NCBI RefSeq assembly: GCF_013266695.1
Contig: NZ_JABRXF010000001.1
Coordinates: forward strand, 186,001 to 250,000
Origin: Hongsoonwoonella zoysiae
GTDB lineage: Bacteria > Pseudomonadota > Alphaproteobacteria > Rhizobiales > Stappiaceae
Direction of reading: 5' to 3'
DNA length: 64,000 nt
This document shows positions 56,925 to 64,000 of this stretch, in pieces. A program made the translations under genes and the position numbers. Position 1 is the stretch's first letter, and each line of letters begins with the position of its first letter. Under the pieces are notes generated by a model, which did no database searches, was not told the DNA's origin, and worked only from the letters and a program-made list of their open reading frames with translations.

Positions 56925-57814
56925 GCGCGCCCGCCACGGCGGCACCTGCGAGCGGCAACCTCAAGGGCGCGCTCCTGCTCATGCTGGCCGCCGCCGTTTT
57001 CACCGGCGAAGTCATGCTGGTGCGGCTTGCCGGCGAGACGGCTGCCACCGCGCAGATCGTCTTTTTCCGCGCGCTCGCACAGCTTCTGCTCGGCACCGCG
57101 ATGGTCGTCGCCTCGCGCGGCACCTTCGCCACCCGGCGCCCTTTCCTGCAGGTCACGCGCGGGCTGACGAGCCTCGGCGTCTGGTATCTCTACTATGTCA
57201 GCTTCCTGCTGCTCGATCTCGCGCTTGCCTCCACGCTCACCTTCTCCACCTCGCTTTTCGTCACGCTTCTCGCAGCCCCCGTTCTGGGCGAGCGGATAGG
57301 TACGGCGCGATGGGCGGCGACGCTGATCGGCTTTGCCGGTGTCGTCGTCGCCTCGGGCGCATCGCCTTCGTCCGTCGAGCCCGGCGTTATCGTCGGCATC
57401 GCCAGTGCCGCGCTCGCCGCCGTGCTCGTGCTGTTGAACCGCATCCTGGTGCGCACGGAAAAGACGCCGACGATCATGTTCTACATCGGCGTCGTAACCG
57501 CGCTCGGTACCTTGCCGGTCGCCTGGTTCAACTGGCAGCCTCTGTCGTCTGGCGTCCTCATGCTGCTCGCTTGTGCCGGACTTGTGGGAGCCGCCGGCAT
57601 GTGGCTCACGATCGAGGCCTATCGCGCGGGCGAGGTTTCGGCCCTTGCGCCCTTCCCGTATCTGCGCCTCGTTTTCGCGGTCGCCGCCGGTTACGCCGTA
57701 TTCGCCGAAGTGCCCTCCGCGAACACGCTCGCCGGCATGGCGGTCATCGTCGCCACCACGATTTACGTCGCCCGGTCGGAGCGCCGCCGCGGCCTCGCCG
57801 CTCCCCACCGCTGA
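56921..57814 (+). CDS. EamA/DMT-superfamily transporter
   Basis: A 297-aa membrane protein with ten predicted spans in two EamA repeats. The first (about 12-145) starts LLLMLAAAVFTGEVMLVRLAGETAATAQIVFFRALAQLLLG. The second (about 155-290) starts VGIASAALAAVLVLLNRILVRTEKTPTIMFY and ends PYLRLVFAVAAGYAVFAEVPSANTLAGMAVIVATTIYV. Such proteins usually export metabolites, so it may expel an end product or intermediate of the preceding catabolic genes. It overlaps the M20 gene by 4 bases and ends the operon. Confidence 0.88.
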   Translation: MSAPATAAPASGNLKGALLLMLAAAVFTGEVMLVRLAGETAATAQIVFFRALAQLLLGTAMVVASRGTFATRRPFLQVTRGLTSLGVWYLYYVSFLLLDLALASTLTFSTSLFVTLLAAPVLGERIGTARWAATLIGFAGVVVASGASPSSVEPGVIVGIASAALAAVLVLLNRILVRTEKTPTIMFYIGVVTALGTLPVAWFNWQPLSSGVLMLLACAGLVGAAGMWLTIEAYRAGEVSALAPFPYLRLVFAVAAGYAVFAEVPSANTLAGMAVIVATTIYVARSERRRGLAAPHR

Positions 57815-57951
57815 CGGAGGAACCCGCCGGCCCTTGCGGGCGGCGAATTCCCGGCGAACGCGCGAGCGATTATTTCTGGCACCGGCCAAGGTGATCGGGC
57901 GCACAGGATGTTCTACAATGGGACAGACATCCGAAACGGGGAGATCTGGTC
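57815..57951. other. Intergenic gap
   Basis: 137 bases. GGGCGGCGAATTCCC-type GC-rich partial repeats are present near 57838, but no T tract or clear promoter was recognised. Confidence 0.3.
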
Positions 57952-60405
57952 ATGCGTTTCATCCCGGAAAATGTCTCAATCGCCGCCCCCCGGGCCTTGC
58001 TTGCGTTCACGTTATTGACGGCCGGCCTTGCGTGGCAGGGGCCGCCGGCTTTCGCAATCGATATTTTCGACATTTTCCGCGCGCCGCCCGTTTATGTGGA
58101 GCCCGCGCCGCAACGCCAGGCAAACCCGGAGCCGAACCCGCCCGCGCGGTCGCGCCCGGCATATGATGCCGCGCAGGTAACCCGCGTCCAGAGCATGCTC
58201 AACGATCTCGGCTACGATGCCGGCCCGGTGGATGGCTTTTACGGTCCTCAGACACGCTCGGCCCTGGCTCAATTCCAGAGCGATTACGGCATCGCCGGAA
58301 ACGGCAGCATCAATCGCCAGAGCATTTCCACGCTGACCGCAATCTGGCAGCGCTCGGAACCTCAGGAACCGCAAGCTCCGGAGCAAGCGGCGACTCCGGA
58401 TCGCTCGCCCCCAAAAGCCCCGGAAGGCGAAACCGCGCGCGAGGCGCCGGAGGACCGCACGCAAGGCGGGCAGACGGCGCAGCCGCCCCGGGGACCGTCG
58501 GCAGAACCGGCAAGCGTGAAAAATCTATCCGCGGAAGAAGTACGCCAGCTCCTGATCAACGCCAGATACCGCCATGTGCGCGACGATGGAACGGGCGGCT
58601 CTTTTTTCCTGAGCCCCGACGGCACGATTTCCTCACACACGGACGGGGCCCCGGTTGGGCGGATGGGCAAATTCGCGATCAGGCCGGACGGGCGGATCTG
58701 CTGGGATGTGTCCGGCGTCAAGGGGTGCTTCCGTTACTACAGCGAAAACGGCCAACTGCGCGTGCGCCGGGAAGATGAGGAAAGCACGGTAGAGCTTGGC
58801 CGCGTCGTGATTACGGGAAGCACGCTGAGCCCCGGCACAGCCGCGCAAAGCTCATCGGAACCGGAAACCGCACAGGCGCCTGCCCGGCTGACCCGAAATC
58901 ACATCAGCCAGATCCAGGCCGCCTTGTCGGAAAAAGGCTATGACGCGGGCTCGGCGGATGGGCTGATAGGCCCGAAGACACGTTCGGCCATAGCCGCATA
59001 TGAGGCCGCGAACGGGCTTCGCGTCACGGCTGAGCCAAGCCCGAAGCTCTATGAGGCCCTGATCCTCGACAACACCGGACAGGCCGGCTTGCGGGCGGAT
59101 ACTGCCGGGGAAGACGGGCAGGCCGGCGAAAAAGGGGCTGCCGTAGCCCTCACGATTCTCGGCAAGCCGTTCAGACTATCGCTCGCCTTCGCGGAAGACG
59201 AGCCGGTCTTGCGAGATCCTGCGGAAATCGCGAAACATTTTCCAAAGGACCTTGAGGCTGCCCGCGACGGCGTTTCAGGCGATGACGAGATCCTCGCAAT
59301 CGTGGAAGAAAGGGCGTGGGCAGGGCAGATACTTTATTGGGAAGCCTTCGAGGCACTTCTTGACGAGCGCATGAGGGGCGTCGCGCGGGAGGACATCAAC
59401 AGGAGCGAGGAAGACCTTTTCATCGCCTTCCAGAAAGGCCAGGGAGCCGAAATCTCGCCAAAGGTTCAAATGCTCCACGACGAACAGCTTGCGCTTTACC
59501 TGGTCGCAAGGGGCTTGCGCGGAAAATCGGGTTATGAGGAACCTTCCGGCGGGACGGATTTCACCATGATGGGTCTGAGCGCCGATGTGCGGGAAAAATT
59601 CACGCGCCAGGGTTTCGATCCGCAAGAGTCCTACCTCAACTTTCGCCGTCTGAGGGCCGCTTTCCGGGTTGGCGATGTCGGACTGCTCAACTGGGCGGTC
59701 GCCTACCCCGTGAACCTTATCGACGGGGGTAGCCGCAGGGCGCTCAAGAACCGGGCCGATCTTGAAGCCGCCGGCACGGATGTTTTGAACATGGCCCTTC
59801 GCGAGATCGTGCTGAAACAGACCTTCGCCGAAATGTTCGTGCGCGATCAGGGCGCGATGTTCGGAAACGGCGAATTGTGGATGACGCCGGCCTGCGAAGA
59901 AGGCGCCTGCCAGCGCCTGGGGCTTGGCACCGTAAATGTGACCGGCATCGATGAGCGCGAGCCTATCCCCTATCCCGGTGCGACAGCCGCCGACAGCATA
60001 TCGGCGGCAGCGGGACCCGGGACCGACGAGCCGGAGGAGCACGCTGCGAAAGCCGCTACCGGGCCGAAGGAGAAGATGAAGCCGGAGCCGCTTTCATTCA
60101 CGCCGGCCGCGCTATCGGACTATCGATACGCGCTTGCGCCGGCGCTTGACGGACCGGAAGGCATGGAGCATGTGGCCATCGCGCCATTCGACCTCGATGG
60201 CGACGGCAAGGTGGAACTCGTCGCAAAGCTCACAGGCTCCCTCTGGTGCGGGACGCGGAACTGCAATTATCAGATCTACGACGAAAACGACGGCAAATGG
60301 GAACTGGTGAAACCCTATCTTTCGCCCGACTGCGAACAGACGGTGACGACGACGGTGAGGAACGGCAGGCGTCAGATACGCTCATGCACAGGCAGTTTGT
60401 TCTGA
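57952..60405 (+). CDS. Large secreted protein with two peptidoglycan-binding domains
   Basis: 817 aa. A signal peptide ends near residue 35 (AWQGPPAFA). Residues about 74-133 are a PG_binding_1 domain (VTRVQSMLNDLGYDAGPVDGFYGPQTRSALAQFQ), and a second spans about 312-372 (ISQIQAALSEKGYDAGSADGLIGPKTRSAIAAYE). Between them a Pro/Glu-rich linker leads to a small beta domain (about 190-285) with two Cys in ICWDVSGVKGCFRYY. Residues about 400-680 are an unrecognised mostly helical region. The end (about 715-817) has a DLDGDGKVEL calcium-loop-like motif and four Cys. No catalytic cell-wall hydrolase motif was seen. It may be a periplasmic wall-anchored sensor or scaffold. Confidence 0.75.
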   Translation: MRFIPENVSIAAPRALLAFTLLTAGLAWQGPPAFAIDIFDIFRAPPVYVEPAPQRQANPEPNPPARSRPAYDAAQVTRVQSMLNDLGYDAGPVDGFYGPQTRSALAQFQSDYGIAGNGSINRQSISTLTAIWQRSEPQEPQAPEQAATPDRSPPKAPEGETAREAPEDRTQGGQTAQPPRGPSAEPASVKNLSAEEVRQLLINARYRHVRDDGTGGSFFLSPDGTISSHTDGAPVGRMGKFAIRPDGRICWDVSGVKGCFRYYSENGQLRVRREDEESTVELGRVVITGSTLSPGTAAQSSSEPETAQAPARLTRNHISQIQAALSEKGYDAGSADGLIGPKTRSAIAAYEAANGLRVTAEPSPKLYEALILDNTGQAGLRADTAGEDGQAGEKGAAVALTILGKPFRLSLAFAEDEPVLRDPAEIAKHFPKDLEAARDGVSGDDEILAIVEERAWAGQILYWEAFEALLDERMRGVAREDINRSEEDLFIAFQKGQGAEISPKVQMLHDEQLALYLVARGLRGKSGYEEPSGGTDFTMMGLSADVREKFTRQGFDPQESYLNFRRLRAAFRVGDVGLLNWAVAYPVNLIDGGSRRALKNRADLEAAGTDVLNMALREIVLKQTFAEMFVRDQGAMFGNGELWMTPACEEGACQRLGLGTVNVTGIDEREPIPYPGATAADSISAAAGPGTDEPEEHAAKAATGPKEKMKPEPLSFTPAALSDYRYALAPALDGPEGMEHVAIAPFDLDGDGKVELVAKLTGSLWCGTRNCNYQIYDENDGKWELVKPYLSPDCEQTVTTTVRNGRRQIRSCTGSLF

Positions 60406-60501
60406 GAACGACCCGCGATCGGTCGTTTCGGCCGGACGCGACGGGAGCACCATATGCGATAGAATAGCGGACAGAATCGGCATTACCTCAGGGATTGAAG
60501 A

Positions 60502-61878
60502 ATGACATCCAGACACGGAGCGATCGCCCGCGCCGAAGCCTATTTCGACGAAGGAAGTTTCCAGGCGGATCTCGCCCGCCTCGTCGCCTTTCAAACGGAA
60601 AGCCAGAACCCGGCGCAGGCCGACGAACTGCGGCGATACCTGAACGAAGCGATCCACCCCTGGCTGACAAGCCTCGGCTTTCATTGCGAAATATCCGAAA
60701 ACCCCGACCCTCGCGGCGGGCCGTTCCTCATCGGCGAGCGGACGGAGGATCCCGAGCTTGAGACCGTCTTCATCTACGGTCATGGCGACGTCATCCGCGC
60801 CCAGACCGAGCAATGGCGCGAAGGGCTGCACCCTTTCCGTCTGGTGGAGGAAGGCGAAAAACTCTACGGGCGCGGCACGGCGGACAACAAGGCCCAACAC
60901 CTGATCAATCTTTCCGCCCTTGCCTGCGTTCTGGAGGAGCGCGGGCGGCTTGGCTTCAACGTCAAGGTGCTGATCGAAATGTCGGAGGAGACCGGCTCGC
61001 CTGGCCTTGCCGACTTCTGCAGCGCGAACCGGGAGCGGCTTTCCGCCGACGTTCTGATCGCATCCGACGGGCCGAGGCTGCAGCCCGAAACGCCGACCAT
61101 GTTCATGGGCTCGCGCGGCGGCGTGAATTTCGACCTTTCGGTGAACCTGCGTGACGGCGCGCATCACTCCGGCAATTGGGGCGGGCTTCTCGCCGATCCC
61201 GCGACGATCCTTGCCCATGCCATCGCCTCCATTGTCGACAGGCGTGGGCAGATAAGGATCCCCGAATGGCGGCCGACGAGCCTCACGCCGGAAATCCGCG
61301 AGGTTTTGAAAGACCTGCCGGTCGAAGGCAACAATGGCCCGGCGATCGATCCGGACTGGGGCGAGGAAGGGCTTTCGCCCGCCGAGCGCGTCTTCGGCTG
61401 GAATTCCTTCGCCGTGCTTGCCATGAAGAGCGGCGTTCCCGAAGCCCCGGTAAACGCGATCTCGGGCTCGGCAAAAGCGCATTGCCAGCTTCGCTACGTC
61501 GTCGGCACGGATGCGGACGATATCCTGCCCGCGCTTCGCCGCCATCTCGATGCCAATGGCTTCGGTATGGTGGAGGTCACGCCCGCCGACCGCCTGTTCT
61601 TCCGCGCAACGAGGCTCGACCCGGACAACCCGTGGGTGACCTTCGTCGCGGGCTCGCTGAAGCGCACCTCCGGCAAGGCGCCGCACATCCTGCCGAACCT
61701 GGCAGGCTCCCTGCCGAACGACACGTTCTCCGAAATTCTCGGACTGCCGACCGTCTGGGTGCCGCATTCCTATCGCGGCTGCTCGCAACATGCGCCCGGC
61801 GAACACGTGGTGAAGGAGACCTGCCGCGAGGCGCTGGGGCTCATGGCCGGCCTCTTCTGGGATATCGGCGAGCGTTAA
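60502..61878 (+). CDS. M20-family metallopeptidase
   Basis: A 458-aa zinc hydrolase of the M20 group. Zinc-binding motifs are [24 protein letters not shown] and [13 protein letters not shown], with a lid domain and the last ligand His in [16 protein letters not shown]. It is a separate gene from the M20 at 55518 and clearly diverged from it (different start, WREGLHPF and GNWGGL segments), so the pair is not a recent duplication. The ATG follows AGGGATTGAAG. Substrate class (dipeptide, acyl amino acid, carbamoyl) is unresolved. Confidence 0.88.
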   Translation: MTSRHGAIARAEAYFDEGSFQADLARLVAFQTESQNPAQADELRRYLNEAIHPWLTSLGFHCEISENPDPRGGPFLIGERTEDPELETVFIYGHGDVIRAQTEQWREGLHPFRLVEEGEKLYGRGTADNKAQHLINLSALACVLEERGRLGFNVKVLIEMSEETGSPGLADFCSANRERLSADVLIASDGPRLQPETPTMFMGSRGGVNFDLSVNLRDGAHHSGNWGGLLADPATILAHAIASIVDRRGQIRIPEWRPTSLTPEIREVLKDLPVEGNNGPAIDPDWGEEGLSPAERVFGWNSFAVLAMKSGVPEAPVNAISGSAKAHCQLRYVVGTDADDILPALRRHLDANGFGMVEVTPADRLFFRATRLDPDNPWVTFVAGSLKRTSGKAPHILPNLAGSLPNDTFSEILGLPTVWVPHSYRGCSQHAPGEHVVKETCREALGLMAGLFWDIGER

Positions 61879-61887
61879 AGCAGCGTC

Positions 61888-63021
61888 TCAATCAAGCGTC
61901 TGGCGGTAGCGGCTCAGCGCAATCACGATGACGACGGCCGTGATCGCGACGATTGCCGCCATGTCGGAAGTGATGTCGGCAAGGCCGGCTCCTTTTAGCA
62001 TCACCTTTCGCGTGATCCGCAGGAAGTGCGTGGCCGGTATCGCGTTGCCGATCGCCTGCGCCCATCCCGGCATTCCGGCGAAGGGAAACATGAAGCCCGA
62101 CAGCAGGATCGTCGGAAGCAGGGTGAAGAAGGAGATCTGCATCGCCTGCATCTGCGAGCGCGCAAGCGTCGAGATCAGGAATCCGACCATCAGGTTGACG
62201 GCGATAAAGAGGTTGAAGCCGACGAAGAAGGCAAGTGGACTGCCGAGGAACGGCACATCGAACAGGAGCCGCGCGGCCGCCAGAAACACGGCTGTCTGGA
62301 TATATCCAACGAGGATGTAGGGGATGATCTTGCCGAACATCACCTCAAGCGGGCGCACGGGCGTGGCAAGCAGGGCCTCCATCGTGCCGCGTTCGCTTTC
62401 GCGCACGATCGCCACCGCCGTAATCATGACCATGGTCATGGAAAGGATAATGCCCAAAAGCCCCGGCACGATATTGATCGGCGTTTCGCTTTCGGGGTTG
62501 AACTGTCGGTGAACCGTCACCGAAAAGGGTTCGGCGGGACGCGGCTCCGGCTGGCGCGCCCCGGTCAGCGATTGCGCGACAGCCGCATCCACAATCCCGG
62601 TCAGCGCCGCCACCGCGCCGCTCGTCGCGGTCGGATCGGATGCGTCCGCGGCAAGCAGGATGTCTGGGCTCAGCCCCCGCAGCACGTCGCGCTCAAAATT
62701 CCGCGGGATAACGACGACGAAATTCGCCGTTCCGTCGCGCAGCGCCCGGTCGCCTTCCTCCCGGCCTGTCACGGCGCCAATGAAATCAAAATAGTCCGAT
62801 GTCCGCATGCTCGCCAGCACAGCGCGGCTGATCGGGCCGCTGTCGTCCATCTGCACGAGTGTGGGCAGGTGCTTCGGGTCGGAGTTGATCGCAAACCCGA
62901 ACAGCAGAAGCTGCATGATCGGGATGCCGATCATCATGGCGAAGGTGACGCGGTCGCGCCGCATCTGCACGAATTCCTTGATAAGAACGGCGCTGAAACG
63001 GCCAAGCGAGAACGAGATCAT
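61888..63021 (-). CDS. ABC-2 type exporter permease
   Basis: A 377-aa membrane protein of the ABC-2/YhhJ-YbhR type. One N-terminal span (RVTFAMMIGIPIMQLLLFGFAI) precedes a large extracytoplasmic domain (about 40-175). Five C-terminal spans follow, including the family motif VRESERGTMEALLATPVRPLEVMFGKIIPYILVGYIQTAVF and FTLLPTILLSGFMFPFAGMPGWAQAIGNAIPATHFLRI. It overlaps the ATPase gene by 4 bases. The set resembles drug or lipid exporters of the YbhGFSR type. Confidence 0.9.
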   Translation of the reverse strand: MISFSLGRFSAVLIKEFVQMRRDRVTFAMMIGIPIMQLLLFGFAINSDPKHLPTLVQMDDSGPISRAVLASMRTSDYFDFIGAVTGREEGDRALRDGTANFVVVIPRNFERDVLRGLSPDILLAADASDPTATSGAVAALTGIVDAAVAQSLTGARQPEPRPAEPFSVTVHRQFNPESETPINIVPGLLGIILSMTMVMITAVAIVRESERGTMEALLATPVRPLEVMFGKIIPYILVGYIQTAVFLAAARLLFDVPFLGSPLAFFVGFNLFIAVNLMVGFLISTLARSQMQAMQISFFTLLPTILLSGFMFPFAGMPGWAQAIGNAIPATHFLRITRKVMLKGAGLADITSDMAAIVAITAVVIVIALSRYRQTLD

Positions 63022-63968
63022 CGCGCAGCCCCTGCGCCCGCGAAATTGTCCCGCGCCCCGGCCATCAGGTAAATGAAGGCCTCCTCAAGCCCCGCCTCGC
63101 GCGCCGTCCATTCGTGCGTGCCGCGTTTCATCTGTTCCTGCGCGACAGCATCGAGGGCCATCTTGTCGGTGCCCGAGACATGCAGCACCGGTCCGAACCG
63201 CGCCACCTGGCCCACCCTCTCGTCCTTGCGCAACTCCTCTTCAAGCGCGGAAATATCGCCGCCTTCCACCCGCCAGGTGTGAAGGCCGATGATCTTCGGA
63301 ATTTCGCGTGCGGGGCCGGAAATCAGCCGTCTGCCATAGGCGATATAGGCGATGAAATCGCACTGCACGGCCTCGTCCATGTAATGGGTGGAGACGAGAA
63401 CGGTAACTCCCTTAGCCGAAAGCCTGCGGATCTCGTCCCAGAAGTCGCGCCGCGCCTTCGGGTCGACGCCCGCCGTCGGTTCATCAAGCAGGAGAAGACT
63501 CGGTTCATGCAGCATGCAGGCGGCAAGCGACATCCGCTGTTTCCAGCCGCCGGAAAGTGTGCCGGCAAGCTGGTCGGCGCGGTCCTTCAGGTCGAGGTCT
63601 TCAAGTGCGGCGTCGACGCGGGAAGCGCGGTCTTTCAGGCGGAACATGCGGGCGATGAAGTCCAGGTTCTCGCGGATCGTCAGGTCCTCGTAGAGCGAGA
63701 AGCGCTGGGTCATATAGCCCACGTGCTCCTTGATGCGGCGGGACTGGGTCAGGATGTCGTAGCCCAGGCATTCGCCCTCGCCGTCGTCAGGCACCAGCAG
63801 GCCGCACATCATGCGGATGGTAGTGGTCTTGCCGCTGCCGTTCGGGCCCAGAAAGCCGTAGATCGAGCCGCGCGGAACATCCATGTCGAAATGGTCGACG
63901 ACCGTCCTGTCGCCGAAGCGCTTGGTCAGGCCCCTGACCGAAATGGCGAACTCGGCGTTTCCGTTCAT
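63018..63968 (-). CDS. ABC exporter ATP-binding protein
   Basis: A 316-aa ATPase with Walker A GPNGSGKTT, Q-loop GYMTQRFSLYEDLTIRENLDF, signature LSGGWKQRMSLAA, Walker B LLLLDEPTAGVD and switch His VSTHYMDEA. The C-terminal 80 residues form the small domain typical of ABC-2 exporter ATPases. It is single-domain, half the length of the duplicated YbhF type. Its ATG overlaps the stop of a preceding gene cut by the window end. Confidence 0.92.
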   Translation of the reverse strand: MNGNAEFAISVRGLTKRFGDRTVVDHFDMDVPRGSIYGFLGPNGSGKTTTIRMMCGLLVPDDGEGECLGYDILTQSRRIKEHVGYMTQRFSLYEDLTIRENLDFIARMFRLKDRASRVDAALEDLDLKDRADQLAGTLSGGWKQRMSLAACMLHEPSLLLLDEPTAGVDPKARRDFWDEIRRLSAKGVTVLVSTHYMDEAVQCDFIAYIAYGRRLISGPAREIPKIIGLHTWRVEGGDISALEEELRKDERVGQVARFGPVLHVSGTDKMALDAVAQEQMKRGTHEWTAREAGLEEAFIYLMAGARDNFAGAGAAR

Positions 63969-64000
63969 TGCTTTCGCACCAGCGATACCGGCTGGCCCGG
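63965..64000 (-). CDS. 3' end of the upstream exporter-operon gene (cut by window)
   Basis: Eleven codons reading PGQPVSLVRKQ end in a TGA that overlaps the ATPase start (ATGA). The arrangement suggests the last residues of the membrane-fusion (HlyD/YbhG-like) protein usually placed first in such exporter operons, but the fragment is too short to identify. Confidence 0.4.
   Translation of the reverse strand, partial: PGQPVSLVRKQ

Noticed and set aside
55518-61878. Tandem duplication of M20 peptidase genes
   Set aside because: The two proteins share only family motifs and differ through most of their length, so recent duplication is not supported.
1-64000. CRISPR arrays, tRNA or rRNA genes, prophage
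   Set aside because: No regular short repeats with spacers, cloverleaf-like sequences, rRNA stretches or phage structural genes were noticed on reading the window.

Overview
The window looks like chromosomal DNA of an alphaproteobacterium of the order Hyphomicrobiales (Rhizobiales). It is GC-rich with strong Shine-Dalgarno sites and many overlapping start/stop pairs. It carries rhizobial-type inositol (iol/iat) and polyol (smo/mtlK) loci, an IalB-type invasion protein and rhizobial-type intergenic palindromes. No tRNA, rRNA, CRISPR array or intact prophage was seen. Most of the window is catabolic operons, each with its own ABC transporter and regulator.

Layout. (1) 1-7286: a nitrile/amide locus. 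It has cobalt-type nitrile hydratase beta (cut by the window edge) and alpha, the cobalt transporter pieces CbtB and CbtA, a nitrile hydratase activator, a DUF1097 membrane protein, an AmiC-like amide sensor, an AmiR-like ANTAR antiterminator and a formamidase/acetamidase. The long leader at 1592-2012 contains two mutually exclusive GC-rich hairpins, which is what an antiterminator protein could act on. (2) 7559-16911: an IalB-like secreted protein, a small unknown gene and a giant (about 2720 aa) inverse autotransporter whose passenger is a beta-helix. (3) 16912-18004: an AT-rich non-coding stretch with dyads, two palindromic repeats and an IS5-type transposase remnant. (4) 18005-28710: the myo-inositol regulon (iolG, iolR, an inositol ABC transporter, iolC-DUF2090 fusion, iolD, iolE, iolB) with two near-identical IolR-type operators. 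(5) 28783-31112: a tartrate/D-malate dehydrogenase and an orphan gene. (6) 31166-36594: a complete beta-hydroxyaspartate cycle set (bhcABCD) for glyoxylate assimilation with its divergent IclR-type regulator and a duplicated 15-bp palindrome between them. (7) 36584-46576: a polyol uptake and oxidation operon (SorC-type regulator, smoEFGK transporter, smoS and mtlK dehydrogenases, HAD phosphatase, FGGY pentulose kinase). (8) 46721-57814: a dipeptide-type ABC transporter divergent from a MarR-controlled operon of creatininase-family hydrolase, ketopantoate-reductase-like protein, SDR, M20 peptidase and EamA exporter. The substrate is unknown, and this is the best candidate for an undescribed pathway. 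(9) 57952-64000: a secreted peptidoglycan-binding protein, a second M20 hydrolase and an ABC-2 exporter.

Themes across the window: the three substrate-binding-protein genes are each followed by a strong hairpin before the permease gene, and three of the regulated loci carry clear paired inverted repeats in their divergent promoter regions. All functions are inferred from reading protein and DNA motifs by eye; no database search was run.
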